A stretch of 64,000 nucleotides of DNA from NCBI RefSeq assembly GCF_035582795.1, contig NC_134366.1:1438501-1502500 (forward strand), given 5' to 3'. Shown piece by piece: positions 59,201-64,000 of this stretch. The notes under the pieces were generated by a model. That model saw only the letters and a program-made list of their open reading frames with translations. It was not told where the DNA came from and made no database searches. The first letter of the stretch is position 1. Every line of letters starts with the position of its first letter. A program made the position numbers and the translations under genes. Source of the DNA: Mycteria americana. Its lineage: Eukaryota; Chordata; Aves; Ciconiiformes; Ciconiidae.

Positions 59201-62200
59201 TTCAAAGTATAATGACTGTTCTTCGTCTCTCTCCACCCTCATAAGAAACCTTCGTTTCCTTTTCTTACCCTCCAGGAGAATATGTGGATGAGAAAGGACA
59301 GATCATAATTGATGAGAAGGAGTTTTTACTCATCATGAAGCTGAAAGACCTGAAGGAAGAGTACAGGTCTGGTTATGCTGAACTGCAGGACCTGAAGGCA
59401 GAAATCCAGTACTGCCAGCATCTGGTAGACCAGTGCCGGAACAAACTCATCTCAGGTACCGGCTCCCCAGGGCAGTTTCTGAGCAGCCTCCACTTTACCT
59501 GGGATGCTTGATAGCAGCTCAGTACTGAAACATTTCACAGACATGTTGCATATAAGCCAAGTCCATCATCCTCTGTTGTCATTTTTCTTGTTGCCTTCCA
59601 GAGTTGGTTTTTTTAATTGACGATTGGGTGGGGTTTTTTGGCATTACACTGAATTGCTGCAGATTCCCTCTCACAGATAATGACATACTGCTCCTTGGTC
59701 ATGCCACTAGATGCAATGCTGCGGGTAAAAGCCTTTCACAATGAAGCTGACATTAACGCTCCCACTGATGGCCCCGGTTCTCACCCTTGACTTCATTTAA
59801 TAGAGATGGTGGCTAAGGAACTGCACTGGGCCAGGGCTTTGGCCCTGGACTACAGATGTCTCCTCCATACCCCTGTGAGATTCAGGTCCCAGTGTTGCAG
59901 CTCGGGCGCTTTGTCAGGAAGCAGAGCTTGGTCATTTTAGCATGTTCTTCATGAGCATCGCCCTCATGGTGATGAGTCACACCTCTGCTCAGGGTGATCT
60001 GTGCAAATTCGTGGTGTGCTCCAATGCAGGCCGCTCAGTTTGAGTCTGCGGTAACAGGAGTGCAGCCCTGCTCTATCCCCAGATTTGTCCCATAGGATGG
60101 AAGACAGTAGGTGTACAAATGCCAGAGCCCCAAACGTTTAGATGCTGCGCACATGGCAACGCTTTATTTTCTACAAACTTGCCAGAGCACAACTTGTATC
60201 CATCAGTGCATCCCACGCTGAAAGAAATGCATGGCTTGTTCCAGGAGATAGACAGGGCCAAGTCATAATTGTGCAGAAACTTTGCCACTGGTTTGCACTG
60301 GATCCGGGTTTGGCATTTTTTGGGTGCTCCAGATGTTCGCTGTTTGTTTAAACATACAGGCCTGGACTCACTCAATATCTGTGTCATCCCAGAGCGAGGA
60401 GGTCATCTCAGAGCTAAAACCAGGGTACAAAGTCAGTGGTGTTGCATCACGTCCACGGTGCCTAGCAAGAGCAGGGCTCTGCGTTTCACCTGGTTTATCC
60501 TTCATGACTCCCACGACAGAAAGCAGCTCCATCCCTGGGGTCCCTCCCGGGCAGCACAGCCTTCTTCGGGGGCTGTGGGCTCTCCCGCTCCGTGGGAAAA
60601 CGTGCCAGAGGAATGAAGCAGAGCACAACCACTTTGCAGCGGGCATCTGGGAAATGCCCAGTATTAATAAGGACAGAATTCCTGCTGCCCGGCAGCACCT
60701 GCTGTGTGTTATCACTGGCTATTACGGGATGGAAAGCGGCTGTGCTTCTTTAGCATTTGGAACTGAAATCTGACCCCCAAATGTGCTGACGGCTCAAAAT
60801 GGCCAGCTCCAAGCTGGAGGGCTCCGTGTCTCCGGGACGCAGGAGCAGTGCCATCTCGCGGCCAGCCACCTCTCGGGCTGCACAAGCCCAGGGGACTGGC
60901 CCCAGGGCCAGCCACCACCTCCCAGCCAGCAAGGACAGGCAGCAAGCCTGCCTCGGCACAGCCGATGCCAGCCGATGGTGCCCTGTCCCTTTTAACTAAC
61001 TTTTTGACTAGTTTGAAACTCAAGAGCTTGGCGTTCTGAGGTCCTGTCTGAGAGTTTAAGAGCACTGAGGTCCCCTCTGATCCACGGACAGGGAGCCAAA
61101 AGCAACCCACCCTTGTCTCTTCGGTCATGACAGCCCTGTTTATTGCCCCCCGCTTTGCTTTGCAGAGTTTGAGATCTGGTACAGCGAGTCCTTCCTTATC
61201 CCCAAGGATGTGCGGGAAGCTCTGAAGCCCGGTGGCAACATCAGACCTGGAATGATTCCCATAAATAGAGTCATGTGCCTGGTGAGTTGTCCTGGCAGCT
61301 CTGCTTATTCTCCTTGATAGCCACACGTGGCATGGTAATGAGGGCACAACTAAGCCCGTGGGAGGAGGAGGGCATGGCAGCTCTGCCCCTTTCTCTAAGC
61401 AGGGTGGCTGGCATTGAAACGCTATCTGCTATGAAGCAGAGAGCAACTATCTGGAGATACATCTTGCTTTCACGTTAGCTTTACCATTAAGAGGCTAAAA
61501 TGGGACAGAGTGATTGAAGTACCCAGTCGTCTGCTGACTATCAGTAATCAGGCACACTGCCCAGAGGTGCGAGGGGAGGCTTGTTTCCAGTCTCTATGAT
61601 CTGTAGTGTTTACAGCTAAACTATTGTGTTTCGTGTTGTGGCAACGGGTACTCAGCCAGCCTTCTGTTTAGAAACCACCACTTTGGGGTAGCTGGGGTCT
61701 TTTGTCATTCCTGACAAAGCACATTTCTCTTAAGCTTCTCATTTACCAGACTTCTTCTTTGCATTATTCTCCTCTGAAGTCATTCCAGGTTTTGTCTTTC
61801 ATTCTTAAATGTCAGACTCAAAACCTTCATGCTGTTTGATAGGAACGTGGTGGCCGTGCTTCCACTCTGTCTGATGTGATGAAGTGATGCATGGCGAGGA
61901 GGGAGATCCCACCCTGGCTGCAAGGGGGAATCAGCCCTTTGTAGGTGTAAGACGTCTCCAGTAGTGCTGCTTAACCTCTGCAGATCGCAGAGAACGGCTT
62001 CTGGGGACAGGTCCTAGGTCCATCTCTCCCAGGAGCCCATCCCTACCAGGAACAGGGGGCACCCACAGGGGTATGGGAAAGAGAATAAGCAGGGTGTGAG
62101 CTGTGTGACCCCTTTCCTAAATGCACAGTGACCCCATTTCTAGCCAACACGTAGTGGGGGACAGAACGGCTTTAGCTCTTTAGAAGGAAAACAGAAAAGG

Positions 62201-63727
62201 AACTCTTTTGTCTCCAGGCGTCTGATTCTTTTGACTGTAAATCTCAGTGAAGCATTTTCTTTACTCCCTTCTAGAAAGGCATGTGAAGAGTTTTCAAGCT
62301 GATCAAAGACAGGTTCTTCCCATCCTACTGAAATGAGTTCCCTTGAGGGTATGAATAACAAACATGATGTGAGGAAAAAAAAAAATGTTGTGAGTTTACT
62401 TTTAAACAGAATGTTGTGACCTACCAGACTGTGGAAGATTTCAGATACAGATACAGACCTATATAGGAAAGAGCAAAAAACCCAACCCAACCCAAACCCC
62501 TTTGGATAAAGTGATGCACCTAATGAGGTCAACAGGAAAACCTTGACTGACTGCGTGGGTCCAGGATGTCCCTCTTTGGGGAAAAGAGGAAATCCATCAC
62601 TCGTCACTTTTATTAACTCAAGTTCCTCAGTGTATTCATTCATAGAAACTCCCTTAATGGTTTCCAGCCCTGGATTTCTTGCCATGGCATCAGTTCTAGC
62701 CCCCGAGATGAATGAAGCGTGCCTTTTAGCAATGCTTTGCAGCTGTGTCAAGTTGTTGATGTTACAGGCAGAAATCTTCAGGCAGAGGATAAACAGTGTC
62801 CCTGCTAATGTTGCGCAGCGCTGGTTTCTTCTCTTGTTCCTTTTACTGGGCAGTTCACTGCAGCTTCCCAGTCAGTGTCACTGGCCCTGCTGAGGCCCTT
62901 ACTGGTTCTGGGAGGGAACCAGCTCATCTTTCTCTGGAGGTTTGTTTCCTACTTAGAACCATTTTCCCTTTCCCAGACTAGCTCTTCATTTACTGTTCTA
63001 ACCCATTTCTCCAGGGTGTGCATCTTTTACTCTTGGCTTGATTCGGTTTGGCCACCTGCCTTTTATCACACCAGAATTTCACTGTCACCTTCTCCAGGCT
63101 ACTCATGAACTGCCACAGAAGGTGACCTAAGAATCTGCTAGAAATATCCTCAAATCTGGCATGAAAACGTTATACACAAGCTGATATCTTACAAAATCGT
63201 ACTTCCATTCAACCCATGTTCCTCTTCAGTGCACTCACGCCTTCCAGACGGTTCCCTGGAGAAGCGTGGGCATGGACATCAGCTAGCGGGGCTCAGGGGA
63301 GACCACGCTGAAGCTCAGACCTCCTTCAAGCTGTGACATTATCTTGCGGTGGAAGGGAGACTATCCTGTGGGCAGTTATGGGCAGAGCAGGGCCATGAGA
63401 AGACAGCTGAGGGAACCCCCTTTGGGGCTTTACACTTGCAGATGGATTTTGCCCAAAGTCCTGCCCAAATCTGCTCACCTAAGGTGTGGAAGGGGGGACC
63501 TCTCACTTCAGAGCCTTCGGAGAGATTGTTGAATCAGCGTTCAATGCGGTAAACGGGATCGGTTGACCTCTGTGTCTCCAGACGTGCGTTTTTCACGGGG
63601 AGCGGGGTCTTTCTGCTGGCAGGAGGAAGACGAGCAGGAGAGGTTTGAGCGGATGCAGGAGACAACGCTGCCAGCCTGCCCAGCTTCAGTCTCGTTCTAC
63701 AAGGCGAAAATGAAGACTGATCAAAAG
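40075..63727 (+). CDS. KIF9: Kinesin-like protein KIF9 (3' partial)
   Basis: Kinesin-9 motor of the ciliary central apparatus. Nineteen coding exons: 40075-40170, 40794-40959, 41094-41200, 42680-42904, 44747-44830, 44951-45043, 45782-45929, 46774-46838, 47956-48033, 49408-49476, 49921-50025, 51442-51497, 52933-53023, 54113-54243, 55574-55756, 57606-57814, 59276-59455, 61166-61281 and 63623-63727; all phases join cleanly, about 768 residues, and the last exon is outside. Motor domain residues 1-350: P-loop GQTGAGKT (94-101), switch I NKNSSRSH (211-218), switch II DLAGSE (246-251), then [11 protein letters not shown] and [14 protein letters not shown]. After it come a coiled coil ([18 protein letters not shown]), a Lys-rich linker and conserved blocks [24 protein letters not shown] and WYSESFLIP. 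Exon 4 uses a GC donor. The start [16 protein letters not shown] is the first ATG after an acceptor at 40068-40069. Confidence 0.96.
41201..42679 (+). other. KIF9 intron 3
   Basis: 1.5 kb. The second half is a minus-strand CR1 copy that ends about 110 bases before exon 4. Confidence 0.7.
41905..42570 (-). mobile_element. CR1 LINE 3' fragment
   Basis: Minus-strand copy in KIF9 intron 3, starting on the plus strand at CAGAATCACAGAATCG and ending near TCAGCTGGCTGTCAACC. Same subfamily as the copies at 9790, 38787 and 58146. Confidence 0.9.
42680..42904 (+). CDS. KIF9: KIF9 exon 4, with GC splice donor
   Basis: 75 codons, [30 protein letters not shown] and [12 protein letters not shown], ending NLLFE. 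The next exon starts [10 protein letters not shown], as in other KIF9 proteins, so the intron starts GCAAGA right after GAG. No nearby GT gives the right phase. Confidence 0.93.
42905..44746 (+). other. KIF9 intron 4 (GC-AG type)
   Basis: 1.8 kb intron with no recognised repeat or gene. An open frame of 150 codons at 43143-43595 has no family resemblance that I can see. Confidence 0.6.
44747..45043 (+). CDS. KIF9: KIF9 exons 5-6: switch I and switch II
   Basis: Exon 5 44747-44830 holds [16 protein letters not shown]; exon 6 44951-45043 holds [18 protein letters not shown]. These are the nucleotide-sensing loops of the kinesin motor, with all hallmark residues present. Confidence 0.96.
45782..50025 (+). 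CDS. KIF9: KIF9 exons 7-11: motor C-terminus, neck and first coiled coil
   Basis: 45782-45929 ([20 protein letters not shown]), 46774-46838 ([20 protein letters not shown]), 47956-48033 ([19 protein letters not shown]), 49408-49476 ([20 protein letters not shown]) and 49921-50025 ([20 protein letters not shown]). Introns between them of 844, 1117, 1374 and 444 bases hold no recognised gene or repeat. Confidence 0.95.
50026..51441 (+). other. KIF9 intron 11
   Basis: 1.4 kb. No repeat family or gene recognised. Confidence 0.6.
51442..54243 (+). CDS. KIF9: KIF9 exons 12-14: stalk and basic linker
   Basis: 51442-51497 ([18 protein letters not shown]), 52933-53023 ([20 protein letters not shown]) and 54113-54243 ([20 protein letters not shown], then [15 protein letters not shown]). 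Introns of 1.4 and 1.1 kb between them show no recognised element. Confidence 0.94.
55574..55756 (+). CDS. KIF9: KIF9 exon 15: low-complexity linker, symmetric exon
   Basis: 183 nt with both borders in the same phase (G completing AA|G, AG left for the next exon), so skipping keeps the frame. It encodes a Ser/Asp/Lys-rich linker ([15 protein letters not shown] to [11 protein letters not shown]) with little conservation expected. Probably an optional cassette. Confidence 0.8.
55757..57605 (+). other. KIF9 intron 15
   Basis: 1.8 kb. Two overlapping open frames of 152 and 78 codons occur at 55978-56585, without family resemblance or a convincing splice context. Confidence 0.55.
57606..57814 (+). 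CDS. KIF9: KIF9 exon 16: conserved [11 protein letters not shown] block
   Basis: 209 nt: [37 protein letters not shown] and a coiled coil through [13 protein letters not shown] completes with the next exon. Confidence 0.95.
57815..59275 (+). other. KIF9 intron 16
   Basis: About half is a minus-strand CR1 copy (58146-58831). The rest shows nothing recognisable. Confidence 0.7.
58146..58831 (-). mobile_element. CR1 LINE 3' fragment
   Basis: Minus-strand copy starting on the plus strand with several CACAGAATCACAG tail repeats and ending near CGACCAACACGCCCAGG. Closely similar to the copies at 41905 and 9790. Confidence 0.9.
59276..59455 (+). CDS. KIF9: KIF9 exon 17: C-terminal coiled coil
   Basis: 180 nt: [40 protein letters not shown] and [17 protein letters not shown], highly conserved in kinesin-9A proteins. 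Confidence 0.96.
59456..61165 (+). other. KIF9 intron 17
   Basis: 1.7 kb. No gene or repeat recognised. Confidence 0.6.
61166..61281 (+). CDS. KIF9: KIF9 exon 18
   Basis: 116 nt: [20 protein letters not shown] and [19 protein letters not shown], matching the C-terminal globular block of KIF9. Confidence 0.96.
61282..63622 (+). other. KIF9 intron 18
   Basis: 2.3 kb. Contains a long antisense open frame (62140-62751, reported as a finding) and otherwise nothing recognised. Confidence 0.55.
63623..63727 (+). CDS. KIF9: KIF9 exon 19
   Basis: 35 codons: [20 protein letters not shown] and [15 protein letters not shown], followed by GTAATC. The short final exon expected after this (HNYLK-type in mammals) is not in the remaining 273 bases. 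Confidence 0.94.
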
Positions 63728-64000
63728 GTAATCACAGCTGGGCCCAGTTCCACCCACCCCTGCCGATGCGCGGTGGGAGAGCGATTCTGCGCCTCGCAGC
63801 CAGGTGGGGTGGAGGATTCTTCTGGAACGGATGCTGTTTTGGCCGTAGCCTTTTGAAAGATGCTAGTTTGGTTCCGTAGCACAACTAAGCTCTTTGAAAA
63901 GTTCTTTGTCGCTGGCTGATGTAAAGGTCCCACCCTGTGCTGGTCTTCTGCTAAAAACCAATCTCAGCGCTTCTCACTTACACTTCCTTCCTGGCAAGGG

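Noticed and set aside
1-64000. CRISPR arrays, operons, tRNA or rRNA genes, retroviral or LTR elements
   Set aside because: Nothing with the required structure was seen. The only mobile elements recognised are CR1 non-LTR copies, and this is avian nuclear sequence.

Overview
The window is vertebrate nuclear DNA from a bird. The evidence is five CR1-type non-LTR retroposon copies with the typical avian 3' tail, an avian-type cathelicidin cluster, and its conserved neighbours KLHL18 and KIF9. The CATHL2-like mature peptide differs clearly from the chicken peptide as I remember it, so a non-galliform bird is likely (inference).

Layout. (1) 1-6,000 is very GC-rich and gene-dense. It holds four small secreted-protein genes of cathelin/cystatin type: a CATHB1-like gene (+, first exon outside the window), a damaged CATHL3/CATHL1-like gene (+, 1163-1994), CATHL2 (-, 4620-3045), and a four-exon cathelin-fold gene with a Pro/Ser/Arg-rich tail instead of a classical antimicrobial peptide (-, 5994-5122). 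(2) 6,540-35,074 holds KLHL18 on the minus strand: ten coding exons, a probable 2.8 kb 3' UTR and a 13.8 kb first intron. (3) 35,075-35,300 is a CpG-rich, TATA-less head-to-head promoter with paired ETS-type motifs and a near-perfect RFX X-box. (4) 40,070 to the right edge holds KIF9 on the plus strand: nineteen coding exons, with the last exon beyond the window.

How the genes relate. The left cluster is innate-immune: cathelin pro-domains (two disulfides) carrying cationic C-terminal peptides. KLHL18 is a BTB-BACK-Kelch substrate adaptor for CUL3 ubiquitin ligase. KIF9 is a kinesin-9 motor of motile cilia, which fits the X-box in the shared promoter.

Main points for a second look: a near-identical inverted duplication of promoter plus exon 1 shared by the damaged cathelicidin and CATHL2; the unusual cathelin-fold gene at 5.1-6.0 kb, whose stop codon lies inside its polyadenylation signal; an unpaired cysteine in the CATHB1-like peptide; a GC-AG intron in KIF9; the X-box; and a one-base homopolymer insertion in KLHL18 exon 3 that is probably a sequence error and warns that other indels here may also be errors. 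All exon calls come from reading the sequence with remembered family sequences; no database search was run.
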